Source of the DNA: Allobosea sp. Leaf344
GTDB taxonomy: Bacteria > Pseudomonadota > Alphaproteobacteria > Rhizobiales > Beijerinckiaceae
Length of the DNA: 64,000 nucleotides
Assembly: GCF_001426225.1 (NCBI RefSeq)
Contig: NZ_LMRT01000013.1
Coordinates: forward strand, 584,119 to 648,118
Direction: 5' to 3'
Every line of letters starts with the position of its first letter. Positions within the stretch are counted from its first letter, which is position 1. The notes beneath the pieces are model-generated. The model saw nothing but the letters and a program-made list of their open reading frames with translations. It was not told the origin of the DNA and did no database searches. Below are positions 36,411 to 45,001 of the stretch, piece by piece. Made by a program: the position numbers and the translations under genes.

Positions 36411-38017
36411 AGTTCGGGCCGATCCCCGTCGCGGAGGCGGAAGGCGCCGTCGCCGCGCATACGGTGCGGGCCGGCGACGTGATCGTGAAGAAGGGCGCGG
36501 CGCTCGATGCGGACAGCGTGGCGCGGCTGCAGCAGGCCGGGCTGACCGAGCTCGTCGCCGTCCGGCTGGAGAGCGGCGACATCGACGAGAACGAGGCGGC
36601 CACGCGGCTGGCCGGCGCGCTCGCCGGGCGCGGCGTGGTCACCGAGGCGGCCTTCACCGGCCGGGTCAATCTGTTCGCGGCGGCCAACGGCGTGCTCGCC
36701 ATCGACAGGGCCGCGATCGACCGGCTCAACCAGGTCGACGAAGCGATCACCCTCGCCACGCTGCCGGCCATGAAGGCCGTCGTCGCGGGCGAGATGGTCG
36801 CCACCGTCAAGATCATTCCCTATGGGCTGCCGGCGGCGCTGGTGGAGCAGGCGCTGGCCGGGCTCGAGGGGCTGAAGCCGATCGCCGTCCAGCCCTATCG
36901 CCCGCTGAAGCTCGCGGTGATTTCGACGCTGCTGCCCGGGTTGAAACCTTCCGTCGTCGACAAGACGCTCAAAGTGATGGCGGAGCGGCTGCTGCCCGCC
37001 GGCGCCGCGATCATCGCCGATTGCCGCGTGCCGCATCAGGAGGAGCCGCTGGCGCAGGCGATCCTGGCGCAGGCGGCCGAGGCCGATCTGGTCGTCGTCT
37101 TCGGCGCCTCGGCGATCACGGATCGGCGCGACGTCATTCCGCAGGCGCTGCTCGGCGCAGGCGGGCGGATCGAGCATCTCGGCATGCCGGTCGATCCCGG
37201 CAATCTGCTGCTGGTCGGGGATATCGGCGGCAAGCCGCTGCTCGGCGCGCCCGGCTGCGCGCGCTCCCCCAAGGAGAATGGTTTCGACTGGGTGCTGCAA
37301 AGGCTGCTCGCCGGCATCCCCGTGAAGAAGGCCGATATCCAGGCGATGGGGGTCGGCGGGCTTCTGATGGAGATCGTCTCGCGTCCGCAGCCGCGCGCGC
37401 CCTCCCATGCCGCGCTGGCGCCGGTCGCGGGGCTCGTCCTCGCCGCCGGCCGCTCCACCCGGATGGGCGAGGCCAACAAGCTGCTGCTGCCGCTGCGCGG
37501 CAAGCCGATGCTGCGCCACGCGGTGGAGGCGCAGCTGGCCTCCAAGGCGCGGCCGGTCCTGGTGGTGACGGGCCATCAGCAGGGCGAGATCGAACAGGCT
37601 CTGGCGGGGCTGGACGTCGCCTGCCTGCATAATCCGGCGTTCGGCGAGGGGCTGGCCTCCTCATTGCGCGCCGGCATCGCCGCGCTGCCGGAAAGCGCGC
37701 CGGGCGTCATCGTCTCGCTCGGCGACATGCCCAACGTCACCGCTCCGGTGCTGGACCGGTTGGCGCAGGCCTTCGCCGATGCGCCCGACGCGCTGGCGGT
37801 GGTGCCGACGCTGCTCGGCCAGCGCGGCAACCCGGTGCTGCTCTCGCGGGCACTGTTCGAGAAGGTCGCGGCGCTGACCGGAGACCAGGGCGCGCGCAAG
37901 CTCCTGGAGGAGGCCGGAGACGCGGTGATCGAGGTGCCGCTCGACGATCCCGCGATCGCGCTCGACATCGACACGCCGGAGGCGCTGCGCGCGATGGAGG
38001 CATCGTCGCAGCCCTGA
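36407..38017 (+). CDS. fused molybdopterin-binding (MoeA/MogA-like) and MobA/MocA-like NTP transferase protein
   Basis: A 536-residue two-domain protein. Residues 1 to about 330 form a molybdopterin-binding MoeA-like part (GPIPVAEAEGAVAAHTVRAG, then VVVFGASAITDRRDVIPQ and HLGMPVDPGNLLLVGD). Residues 343-530 are a MobA/MocA-like nucleotidyltransferase (AGLVLAAGRSTRMGEANKLL, then VIVSLGDMPNVT). The protein probably converts molybdenum cofactor to its cytosine dinucleotide form, which CoxL-type enzymes use. The start is GTG at 36407 within GTGA, overlapping the preceding stop. It is last in the maturation operon. Confidence 0.87.
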   Translation: MKFGPIPVAEAEGAVAAHTVRAGDVIVKKGAALDADSVARLQQAGLTELVAVRLESGDIDENEAATRLAGALAGRGVVTEAAFTGRVNLFAAANGVLAIDRAAIDRLNQVDEAITLATLPAMKAVVAGEMVATVKIIPYGLPAALVEQALAGLEGLKPIAVQPYRPLKLAVISTLLPGLKPSVVDKTLKVMAERLLPAGAAIIADCRVPHQEEPLAQAILAQAAEADLVVVFGASAITDRRDVIPQALLGAGGRIEHLGMPVDPGNLLLVGDIGGKPLLGAPGCARSPKENGFDWVLQRLLAGIPVKKADIQAMGVGGLLMEIVSRPQPRAPSHAALAPVAGLVLAAGRSTRMGEANKLLLPLRGKPMLRHAVEAQLASKARPVLVVTGHQQGEIEQALAGLDVACLHNPAFGEGLASSLRAGIAALPESAPGVIVSLGDMPNVTAPVLDRLAQAFADAPDALAVVPTLLGQRGNPVLLSRALFEKVAALTGDQGARKLLEEAGDAVIEVPLDDPAIALDIDTPEALRAMEASSQP

Positions 38018-38065
38018 CGCGACCGCCCGCGACCCGTCAGACGCGCAGGGGAGAGGCTGCGGTCG

Positions 38066-38236
38066 CTAGCGCGCCTCGCGGCCGCTTGCCGCCGCCTTCG
38101 CCTCTCGCCGGCAGCGATCGGAGCAATAGCGGACCTCGTCCCAGACCCGCTCCCATTTCCTGCGCCAGGCGAAGGGGCGGCCGCAATGCAGGCAGGGCTT
38201 CTGCGGCAGATCGCCCTTTCTGATCATTCTGGCCAT
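38066..38236 (-). CDS. DUF2256 family small zinc-ribbon-like protein
   Basis: A 56-residue protein encoded from the ATG at 38236. It begins [20 protein letters not shown] and continues [15 protein letters not shown], then [11 protein letters not shown], giving a CxxC and a CxxxC pair that should bind zinc. This is the DUF2256 pattern. DUF2256 genes commonly sit near cryptochrome/photolyase-type genes and a divergent SDR gene (from memory), and an SDR follows here at 38366 on the other strand. Function unknown. Confidence 0.82.
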   Translation of the reverse strand: MARMIRKGDLPQKPCLHCGRPFAWRRKWERVWDEVRYCSDRCRREAKAAASGREAR

Positions 38237-38365
38237 GCACTCCCGCTCCCGCCGATGAAGCCGCCCGATACCGGGCCGGGCTCTCGCTTTCGCGCGAACA
38301 CGCTCTAGCTCAAGGCGTTGATGGAGACGCCCTGCCGGGATCTAGGGCGCCGGGGAGGAATGGCG

Positions 38366-39094
38366 ATGGCGGGCACGGTCCTGATCTATGGCGGCGGCGG
38401 GGGCATCGGCTCGGCCTGCGCGCGGGTGCTGCGGGCGCAGGGCGAGCGCGTCCATCTCATCGGCCAGAACGAGGCGCAATTGGCGCGCGTCGCCGATGAG
38501 GTGACGGCCGGATACACGGTCGGCGACATCACGCGCGACCAGGTGTTCGCCGATGTGGCGCAGGCGGTGCCGGGGCCGGTGACGGGGCTGATCTACGCCG
38601 TCGGGACCATCAACCTGAAGCCGGTGGCCCGGCTCTGCGACGATGATTTCCTCAAGGATTTCAGGATCAACGCGCTGGGAGCCGCCAAGGCGATTCAAGC
38701 GGCGCTGCCGGCGATGAAACAGGCCGAGGGCACGGCGGGCGTGGTGCTGTTCTCCACCGTCGCGGTGGCGCAGGGCTTTGCCGCCCACGCCTCGATCGCC
38801 ATGGCGAAGGGCGCCGTGGAGGGGCTGACGCGCGCGCTCGCGGCGGAGCTGGCGCCGCAGATCCGCGTCAATTGCATCGCGCCCTCGCTGATCCGCACCA
38901 AGCTCGCGGCGAGCCTCACCGGCAATGCCGCCATGGCGGGCGCCATCGCCCAGCTGCATGCGCTGCAGCGGCTCGGCGAGCCGGAGGACGTCGCCCCGCT
39001 GGCGGCCCTGCTGGTCTCCGAACAGGGCTCCTGGATCACCGGGCAGATCATCGGCGTCGATGGCGGCCGCTCCTCCCTGCGCACCAAGGGCTGA
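38366..39094 (+). CDS. atypical short-chain dehydrogenase/reductase lacking the catalytic Tyr
   Basis: Rossmann-fold SDR of 242 residues. The cofactor motif is present (LIYGGGGGIGSACARVL at 6-22), as are the NAG-like region (AVGTINLKP) and a Ser at about 130 (FSTVAVAQG). The YxxxK motif is altered: HASIAMAKGA keeps Lys148 but has Ile144 where the catalytic Tyr should be. The protein may therefore bind NAD(P) without normal dehydrogenase chemistry. GGAGG seven bases before the ATG at 38366 decides the start over the ATG at 38360. It is divergent from the DUF2256 gene. Confidence 0.83.
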   Translation: MAGTVLIYGGGGGIGSACARVLRAQGERVHLIGQNEAQLARVADEVTAGYTVGDITRDQVFADVAQAVPGPVTGLIYAVGTINLKPVARLCDDDFLKDFRINALGAAKAIQAALPAMKQAEGTAGVVLFSTVAVAQGFAAHASIAMAKGAVEGLTRALAAELAPQIRVNCIAPSLIRTKLAASLTGNAAMAGAIAQLHALQRLGEPEDVAPLAALLVSEQGSWITGQIIGVDGGRSSLRTKG

Positions 39095-39105
39095 CCGGCA
39101 GCCGC

Positions 39106-39927
39106 TCAGCGTGGGGCGTGGAATCCGAGCGTGGCGTAGAGATGGGAGCGCTCGCGGGAGGCGCGCTCCCAGCCGGCCGAGACGCGCCAGTTCAGCTTGA
39201 ACAGGCGCAGCCCGCCGAGATGCAGGCCGAACCTGAGCTTGCTGTAGGCCTCCTGCCGGTAGAGCTCGAGCTCCGGCCCCAGCATCGGCCGGCCGAAGCG
39301 GCCATGCCAGGGCAGCGCCCAGCCTGGTGCCAGCCGCAGCCACAGGCGCCGGTCCAGCGCCGCCGCATAGGCCCCGGCCTGCAGCGTCCAGCCGCGCCCC
39401 AGCCCATGCCAGAGATCCAGATGGAGGCGCTGGCCGATGCGGTGGCGCGGCAGCGTCTCCTGCGTCCAGCGCTCGGCCTGCAGCTCCGGCCCGGCATAGA
39501 TGGCGAAGGACCCGCCTCGCAGCCGCCATTCGAAGCCGATCAGGAGCTGCGTCTCCAGCTTCTGCAGCTGGTTGCCGGCCGGGGCCAGGCGCGGCCTCTC
39601 GGTGGATTGGGCCGTGGCGACGAGGAGGCGAAAGCCGCTGGTCGAGAGGCTGCCGGCACCCAGCACGAGCTTGCCACCCTGCGAGACCAGGAGCTTGGCC
39701 GGGCCGGCATCCAGGGAGCCGAACAGCAGGCGCGAGGGGGAGGGGCGATCCTCCTCGGGTTCGGCGGCGCGGCCCGGGACGGGGCCAGCGCAGGACGCGG
39801 CCAGAGCAAGAAGCCCCGCCGACCAGACCCTTCGGCCAATACCAATCCCGCCACTCACCAAACCCACCCGCGCCAGCCCCGTCCATTGAACCGCAGCATG
39901 CCGGAATGGCAAGATCTTGTTAACCAA
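39106..39927 (-). CDS. bcsS: BcsS-like cellulose biosynthesis-associated protein
   Basis: A 273-residue exported protein with a signal-like region at about 32-55 (RRVWSAGLLALAASCAG, then Ala-rich). It is followed by repeated amphipathic strands (WTLQAGAYAAALDRRLWLRL, MLGPELELYRQEAYSKLRFG) ending in aromatic FHAPR, which suggests an outer-membrane beta structure. I read it as the BcsS family of alphaproteobacteria. The start is uncertain: the longest frame begins with TTG at 39927, and GTG codons at 39867 or 39858 would sit closer to the signal sequence. No bcsA, bcsB or other cellulose genes are in the window. Confidence 0.55.
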   Translation of the reverse strand: MVNKILPFRHAAVQWTGLARVGLVSGGIGIGRRVWSAGLLALAASCAGPVPGRAAEPEEDRPSPSRLLFGSLDAGPAKLLVSQGGKLVLGAGSLSTSGFRLLVATAQSTERPRLAPAGNQLQKLETQLLIGFEWRLRGGSFAIYAGPELQAERWTQETLPRHRIGQRLHLDLWHGLGRGWTLQAGAYAAALDRRLWLRLAPGWALPWHGRFGRPMLGPELELYRQEAYSKLRFGLHLGGLRLFKLNWRVSAGWERASRERSHLYATLGFHAPR

Positions 39928-39987
39928 TCAGGCGCAGGCTGCTGATGTGGCTAAGATTTCCTCCTGACATGACAAAAGGGGATGGTC

Positions 39988-40257
39988 ATGGCGAATGCGG
40001 ACTTCATCAAGCAACTCTCGGGATATGGTCTGACGACGGCGAAGATCCTCTATCATATTCCGGATTATCCGAAGCTTCTGCAGACCTTCATCTGGCAGGA
40101 CTACGATCTCGCGCCGAAATTTCCAGAATTACTGGGCTTTCTCGACTTCTGGAAGCGCGAGCTCGACGGGCCGGTGCATTCCGTCGTCGTCGCCCATGCG
40201 CGGCTGATCCGGCCGGCCGAAATCGTCAACGTCAACGGGGTGCTGACCCTGCACTGA
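39988..40257 (+). CDS. usg: Usg protein
   Basis: An 89-residue protein of the Usg family, named for its linkage to tryptophan genes in Caulobacter and common in alphaproteobacteria. The family pattern is unmistakable: GYGLTTAKILYHIPDYPKLL, then FIWQDYDLAPKFPELLGFLDFW and a final VVVAHARLIRPAEI. Function is unknown. AAAGGGG sits six bases before the ATG at 39988; an ATG at 39982 is too close. No trp genes are adjacent. Confidence 0.9.
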   Translation: MANADFIKQLSGYGLTTAKILYHIPDYPKLLQTFIWQDYDLAPKFPELLGFLDFWKRELDGPVHSVVVAHARLIRPAEIVNVNGVLTLH

Positions 40258-40361
40258 GAGCAGGGCGGCCTTGCCGGCGGGCTGCGCGGCCGCCGGCGCG
40301 CTTGTTGCGGGGAGGGGGCACGTGCTAGGCCCCAACTCCCGTCCCGACCCGGCTGCCGACC

Positions 40362-40958
40362 TTGTCATCTCCGCTGCGCACCTCCGGACTCCTGACGGCG
40401 CTGGCCGCTCTGCCCGGGGAGCGGCTCAGCGTCGCGACGATCATCGCCGCGCTGAAGGACCGGGTCTATGCGCTGCTCGTCGTGCTGCTCGGGCTGCCCA
40501 ACTGCCTGCCGATGCCGCCGCCGATCCCGCTGGTCTGCGGGCTGGTGCTCGGCTTCATCGGCATCCAGATGCTGGCGGGCCGCGCGGTGCCATGGCTGCC
40601 GAGGAGCCTGCTCGGCCGCAGCATCGGCCAGCGCGAGCTCGATCGTGCGGTGAGCCGCGCCGTCCCGGTGCTGATCCGGCTCGAGCGCTTCTCGCGGCCG
40701 AGGCTGACCGTGCTGGGCAGCGCCATCGCCCTGCCGATCCTGGGGCTGCTGATCCTGATCCTGGCCCTGGGCCTGGTCGTCGCCGCCCCGTTCATCGGGC
40801 AGATCCCGCTGGGGCTGGCCGTCTGCCTGGTCGGGCTCGGGCTGGTGGAGCGCGACGGGCTGTTCATCATCGCCGGCGCGCTGGTCGGCGTGGTCGGCCT
40901 CGTGCTGAGCGCCGGCTTCGCCTATGCGATCATCAGCGGGCTGGTCGGGCTGTTCTGA
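40362..40958 (+). CDS. exoD: ExoD family exopolysaccharide synthesis-related membrane protein
   Basis: ExoD-family membrane protein of 198 residues, with a Ser/Thr- and Pro-rich beginning and hydrophobic segments at about 35-75, 115-140, 145-170 and 175-198. The conserved segment LLGLPNCLPMPPPIPLVCGL is diagnostic. ExoD is needed for normal exopolysaccharide production and alkali tolerance in Sinorhizobium; its biochemical role is unknown. The only in-frame upstream start codon is TTG at 40362, so the start is tentative. A GC-rich palindromic stretch lies between usg and this gene. Confidence 0.82.
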   Translation: MSSPLRTSGLLTALAALPGERLSVATIIAALKDRVYALLVVLLGLPNCLPMPPPIPLVCGLVLGFIGIQMLAGRAVPWLPRSLLGRSIGQRELDRAVSRAVPVLIRLERFSRPRLTVLGSAIALPILGLLILILALGLVVAAPFIGQIPLGLAVCLVGLGLVERDGLFIIAGALVGVVGLVLSAGFAYAIISGLVGLF

Positions 40959-40989
40959 CGCCGCGCATCGGATGCGCCGGCCCGTCCCG

Positions 40990-43224
40990 TCAGGCGGCGA
41001 GGGCCGCGGCGAAGGGGTTTTCGAGCTTCAGCAGGCGATCGATCTCGGACCGCGGCACCGCCTTCGAGAACAGGAAGCCCTGCAGCTCATGGCAGCCGAT
41101 GGCCTGCAGGAAGCGGTGCTGCTCGCTGGTCTCGACACCCTCGGCGCAGACGCGCAGGCCGAGCGCGCGGCCGAGATGCGCGATGGAATGGACAAGGATC
41201 GCCGATTCCCCGGTCGTCTCCATATATTCCAGGAAGGAGCGGTCGATCTTGATCTTGTCGAAGGCGAAGCGGCGCAGATAGATCAGGCTGGAATAGCCGA
41301 TGCCGAAATCGTCGAGCGCCAGGCTGATGCCATGGCTGCGCAAATCCATCATCGCGGTCTCGGCGGCGTCGGCATCCTCGACGACCACGCCCTCGGTCAG
41401 CTCCAGTTCCAGCCGGGCTGGGTCGAACCCCGTCTCCTGGACGATGCGCAGGATGCTGGCGACGAAATCCTTGTGGCGGAACTGGATCGGCGAGACGTTG
41501 ACGGCGAGCTTCAGCTCCGGCCAGGCCATCGCCTCCCGGCAGGCGCGGCGCAGCACCCATTCGCTCAGGGGGACGATCAGGCCGCGCTCCTCGGCGATGC
41601 CGATGAAATCCGACGGCGGCACCCAGCCATGGATCGGATGGTTCCAGCGCACCAGCGCCTCGACGCCGATGATGCGGCTACCATCGATCGAGACCTGAGG
41701 CTGGAAATGCAGTTCGAGTCGGTCATTGGCGATGACCTGCCGCAGATCCTCCTCGACCATGCGCTTCAGCTGCAGCGAGCGGTTCATGCTCTCCTCGAAG
41801 AAGGAGTAGCGATTGCGCCCCTCGTTCTTCGACTGATAGAGCGCGGTATCGGCGAGCCGCAGCAGGGTCTGGCGGTCGGATCCGTCCTGCGGCGCCATGG
41901 CGATGCCGATCGAACAGCCGATCGAGGTCTCGACGCCGAAGATCGAGAAGGGCTGCGTCAGGCAGGCCAGGATGCGCTCGCCGAGAGCGACGCAGCCTTC
42001 CGGCGTCGTGACATTGGCCTGGATGATGCCGAACTCGTCGCCGCCGAGCCGCGCGACGGTGTCGCCGAGACGCACCACGCTGGCGAGCCGCGCCGCGACC
42101 TGGCGGATCAATTCGTCGCCGGCGGTGTGGCCATAGGTGTCGTTGACGGCCTTGAAGCGATCGAGGTCGAGCAGGAGGATCGCCAGCCCGCCGCTGCCGC
42201 GACGGGAGAGCTGCGCCAGTTCGAGATCGAGCCGCGCATCGAAGGTGCGCCGGTTCGGCAGCAGAGAGAGCTCGTCCTGTCCGGCGAGCCGCTGGATCTG
42301 CCGCTCCCGCAAGGCGATCTGGAAGGCCGCCGAGCGCAGATTGCGCAGGACATAGCCGAAGATCGTGGCGAAGAGCAGGGCCAGCCCGAACAGCGCCCAG
42401 CGGAAGCGGCCGAGGATCGCATCGCCCGGCCGTTCCGGTGTCCAGGTCAGCCAGGCGCGCGGTGGCCCCTCCGGGCTGAGCAGCGGCAGCGCGGCGTGCA
42501 GATCGGCCGGTTTGCGGGCGGTGACGGCGACGCTCGAGACCCGGTAGCGCGTCTGCATCTCCGTCAGCATGCGCGCCGAGAGGCGCTGATAGCCGACCAG
42601 GAAGAGCTTGCCGGCGAGTTTCTGCATCGCCGGAGAGAGCAGGGCCGGCGACAGCTCGGTCGACATCAGCCCGAAGGTCTCGTAGCCGTCGCTGGCGATG
42701 AAGGCGACCGTGGGCGGCGAATCGGTGATGCTGAGGAAGGCTTGGGCCGGCGGCGGCAGATCGGTGCGGCCACCGCCGGGGATCAGCGGGGCGAGGCGTT
42801 TGAGCCCGTCATAGGCCGGCTGCCCCGCCTGCATGCCGCCTTCGACGCCCGCGAAGACCCGGCCCGAGGCGGAGACGATATAGGCGCCGTCGAAATCCAG
42901 AAATCGCTGGCTCAGCCGGACGAAGGCGGCCTGGATCGCCAGCAGCGGGTCGTCGCTCTCGAGCGCCTGCCGGAAATCCGACTGGACGTTCATCGCCTCC
43001 AGCCGCACCCGCCGCAGCCGCATCTGACTGTCGAGAACGGCCTCGATCCGCTGTTTCTGGCGCAGCGCCTCCTGTTCATTGGCGTCGTTGCCGATCGCCA
43101 GGACGAGAGCGGTCGCGGCTGCGAGCACGAGCAGGAACGCACCAGCCAGAATGATCATCGTCCCGGTGAACAGGCGCGAGGATTGGATCGCGCTGGGCTG
43201 TTGCGTGACGGAGGCTGGGTTCAT
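40990..43224 (-). CDS. membrane GGDEF-EAL protein, likely bifunctional c-di-GMP enzyme
   Basis: A 744-residue c-di-GMP signalling protein. A hydrophobic helix at about 20-42 and another near 285-310 enclose a periplasmic sensor region resembling CHASE4 (DSQMRLRRVRLEAMNV onward). The GGDEF domain is complete (VARLGGDEFGIIQA), with an inhibitory I-site RLGD five residues upstream. The EAL domain is also complete: GVEALVRWNHP, NVSPIQFRH, ELTEGVVV and LALDDFGIGYSSLIYL are present. Both activities are possible. The ATG at 43224 is chosen to place the first helix properly. The Anbu operon lies upstream on the same strand. Confidence 0.9.
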   Translation of the reverse strand: MNPASVTQQPSAIQSSRLFTGTMIILAGAFLLVLAAATALVLAIGNDANEQEALRQKQRIEAVLDSQMRLRRVRLEAMNVQSDFRQALESDDPLLAIQAAFVRLSQRFLDFDGAYIVSASGRVFAGVEGGMQAGQPAYDGLKRLAPLIPGGGRTDLPPPAQAFLSITDSPPTVAFIASDGYETFGLMSTELSPALLSPAMQKLAGKLFLVGYQRLSARMLTEMQTRYRVSSVAVTARKPADLHAALPLLSPEGPPRAWLTWTPERPGDAILGRFRWALFGLALLFATIFGYVLRNLRSAAFQIALRERQIQRLAGQDELSLLPNRRTFDARLDLELAQLSRRGSGGLAILLLDLDRFKAVNDTYGHTAGDELIRQVAARLASVVRLGDTVARLGGDEFGIIQANVTTPEGCVALGERILACLTQPFSIFGVETSIGCSIGIAMAPQDGSDRQTLLRLADTALYQSKNEGRNRYSFFEESMNRSLQLKRMVEEDLRQVIANDRLELHFQPQVSIDGSRIIGVEALVRWNHPIHGWVPPSDFIGIAEERGLIVPLSEWVLRRACREAMAWPELKLAVNVSPIQFRHKDFVASILRIVQETGFDPARLELELTEGVVVEDADAAETAMMDLRSHGISLALDDFGIGYSSLIYLRRFAFDKIKIDRSFLEYMETTGESAILVHSIAHLGRALGLRVCAEGVETSEQHRFLQAIGCHELQGFLFSKAVPRSEIDRLLKLENPFAAALAA

Positions 43225-43306
43225 TACGCTCTCGGCCGAGTCCTGAGCTGGCAGGCTGACATGCTTTCGTTGATATCCCGTTGCCAAACGCCGATGCTGC
43301 GAAATC

Positions 43307-44056
43307 TTACGTAGGGGAATTTCCGTAGGGCGGGCGCGGGATCGCGGTGTGGGCGGCGCGCAGGGCGGCCGACCAGCGCTCGCGCAGATCGTGGAAATAG
43401 GGCTCGCCCGCCTCGATGCGGTGGACGAGTTCCGGGGTATCGGTGTCGCGGCGCATCACCATCAGGTCGATCGGGAGCCCGACACCGAGATTGGAGCGCA
43501 TGGTCGAATCCATCGAGATCAGCCCGACCTTGAGCGCATCGTAGAGATGCGTCTTGTAGGTCACCGCGCGGTCGAGAATGGGTTTTCCGTATTTGTGCTC
43601 GCCGATCTGGAGAAAGGGAGCGTCCATCCCGCATTCGATGAAGTTGCCGGCACCGTAGATCATGAACAGCCGCATCGGCTGATGCTTGATCTGTCCGCCG
43701 AACAGCATGGAGACGTCGAATTTGACGCCGGCCTCGCGCAGCGCCGGGCCATCGGTCTCGCGCACCGAGCGGATGGCGCGGCCGACGAGCTGGGCCGCGC
43801 GAAACATCGAGCCGGCGGTCAAGAGGGTTTCGGTCTCTCCCGTCTCCGGGTTGGGCAGGCCCTCGTTGAGCAGGCTGACCACCGATTGCGTCACCGAGAG
43901 ATTGCCGGCCGTCGACAAGGCGAAGCTGCGCTCGCCCGGCCAGGAGAACAGATGGAGCTTGCGGAAGGTCGAGACGTCGTCCAGCCCGGCATTGGTGCGG
44001 GTGTCGGCCATCATGACCAGCCCGTCCTGCACGAGTATTCCGGCGCAATAGGTCAC
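43307..44056 (-). CDS. Anbu proteasome-type peptidase
   Basis: Ntn-hydrolase of 249 residues, the bacterial proteasome-like Anbu family. The start is a GTG at 44056, so removal of the initiator Met exposes Thr1 (TYCAGILVQDGLVMMADTRT). Asp17 and Lys32 (in STFRKLHLFSWPG) complete the expected Thr/Asp/Lys active site. The rest matches the fold (FALSTAGNLSVTQSVVS, YGAGNFIECGMDAPFLQIG). Its substrates are unknown. It is the last gene of a four-gene operon with transglutaminase-like, alpha-E and ATP-grasp genes, the association known for Anbu. Confidence 0.92.
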   Translation of the reverse strand: MTYCAGILVQDGLVMMADTRTNAGLDDVSTFRKLHLFSWPGERSFALSTAGNLSVTQSVVSLLNEGLPNPETGETETLLTAGSMFRAAQLVGRAIRSVRETDGPALREAGVKFDVSMLFGGQIKHQPMRLFMIYGAGNFIECGMDAPFLQIGEHKYGKPILDRAVTYKTHLYDALKVGLISMDSTMRSNLGVGLPIDLMVMRRDTDTPELVHRIEAGEPYFHDLRERWSAALRAAHTAIPRPPYGNSPT

Positions 44057-44096
44057 GGGCACTTCCCTGTCGATCTGGCGCGGCGGAGCCGCGGAT

Positions 44097-44924
44097 TCAC
44101 TGGTTGCTGGCGCGGGCGCCGGCTTCGGTCGCGGTGACCCGCACGGCCAGGTTCTCGCCCTGGCCGCCCTTGCGGGCGCCGCGCACCGGCGCGGCATCGC
44201 CATAATCGAGGCCGATGGCGACGCGGACATGGGTATCGATCGGGCAGAGCCCATTGGCGCAATCGAAGCCGATCCAGCCGTAATTCTCGAGGTAGATCTC
44301 GGCCCAGGCATGGGCGCCGGCGGCCTGCGGCAGCGCCGCGGCATGCGCGACATAGCCGGAGACATAGCGCGCGGGCAGGCCGAGATGGCGCGCCCCGGCC
44401 ATGAAGACATGGGCGAGATCCTGCGCGATGCCGGCACGCGCCTCGAAAGCCGCCGCCGCGCCGATTCCCGTGCGCTGGTCGGCGGGGACGCAGGTCATGG
44501 TCTCGTGCAGCGCCTCCATCAGCGCGTGCATCTTGCCGAGCGGCGTGTCGGCCCCGCTGGTGGCCGCGCCGACGAAGCTGCGCAGCTCGCTGCCGGGCAT
44601 CGTCATCATCGTATCGCGGCGGAACACGTCCGGCGGGACCCGTTCGACGGCGCCGCGCACCACGCCCGCGAGATCGACGGTCTCGATCAGGCCGTTGACC
44701 TGAATGGCCATTTCGGTGATCGGCCCATCGGCCGAGAAGCGATGGATGATATTGCCATAGGCGTCCTGCCCGGCCTGCAGCCGCCCGTCGATCGTCGGCT
44801 CGATGCGCCAGGCCATAACGTGCTGCCCGTCATGGTCGCGTGGGGTCAGCCGCAGGATCTGCGTGATGTGCCGCGCCGGCTCGGCATAGGCATAGCTGAT
44901 CGTGTGAGAGATGCTGATCCGCAT
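44097..44924 (-). CDS. transglutaminase-like protein with missing catalytic Cys (Anbu operon)
   Basis: Transglutaminase-like protein of 275 residues. The N-terminal beta domain (ISISHTISYAYAEPARHITQIL) and core are typical of proteins beside Anbu. The nucleophile motif, usually G[VI]CQD, reads GIAQDLAHVF with Ala167 (codon GCG) at the Cys position. The other triad members are present: His205 in GAHAWAEIYL and Asp221 in IGFDCANGLCPID. The protein is probably not a normal cysteine peptidase/transglutaminase; it may be a binding subunit. The ATG at 44924 was chosen over the longer frame because the family begins at this point. The Anbu gene starts 40 bases downstream. Confidence 0.87.
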   Translation of the reverse strand: MRISISHTISYAYAEPARHITQILRLTPRDHDGQHVMAWRIEPTIDGRLQAGQDAYGNIIHRFSADGPITEMAIQVNGLIETVDLAGVVRGAVERVPPDVFRRDTMMTMPGSELRSFVGAATSGADTPLGKMHALMEALHETMTCVPADQRTGIGAAAAFEARAGIAQDLAHVFMAGARHLGLPARYVSGYVAHAAALPQAAGAHAWAEIYLENYGWIGFDCANGLCPIDTHVRVAIGLDYGDAAPVRGARKGGQGENLAVRVTATEAGARASNQ

Positions 44925-45001
44925 GGGCGAAAGCTCGGCCGGGTTGAACCTGGTCTCTCTGTAACGCCCGGCAGCCGCGGATGCGAGCCCGCGGCCGGCG
45001 A

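Noticed and set aside
38037-38240. A 67-codon minus-strand frame at the DUF2256 locus
   Set aside because: It overlaps the DUF2256 gene in another frame and lacks the Cys pairs; the 56-codon frame at 38066-38236 has the family pattern.
40258-40361. GC-rich palindromic stretch between usg and exoD as a terminator
   Set aside because: Stems can be drawn, but there is no T run and several alternative pairings exist.
43225-43306. Short repeat CTACGGAAATTCCCCTACG at the end of the Anbu gene as a regulatory repeat
   Set aside because: It lies mostly within the coding end of Anbu, and the repeated unit is only five bases.
40924-43314. A 796-codon plus-strand frame opposite the GGDEF-EAL gene
   Set aside because: The minus strand has intact GGDEF and EAL motifs; the plus-strand product is Arg/Asp/Gly-rich with no recognisable fold.
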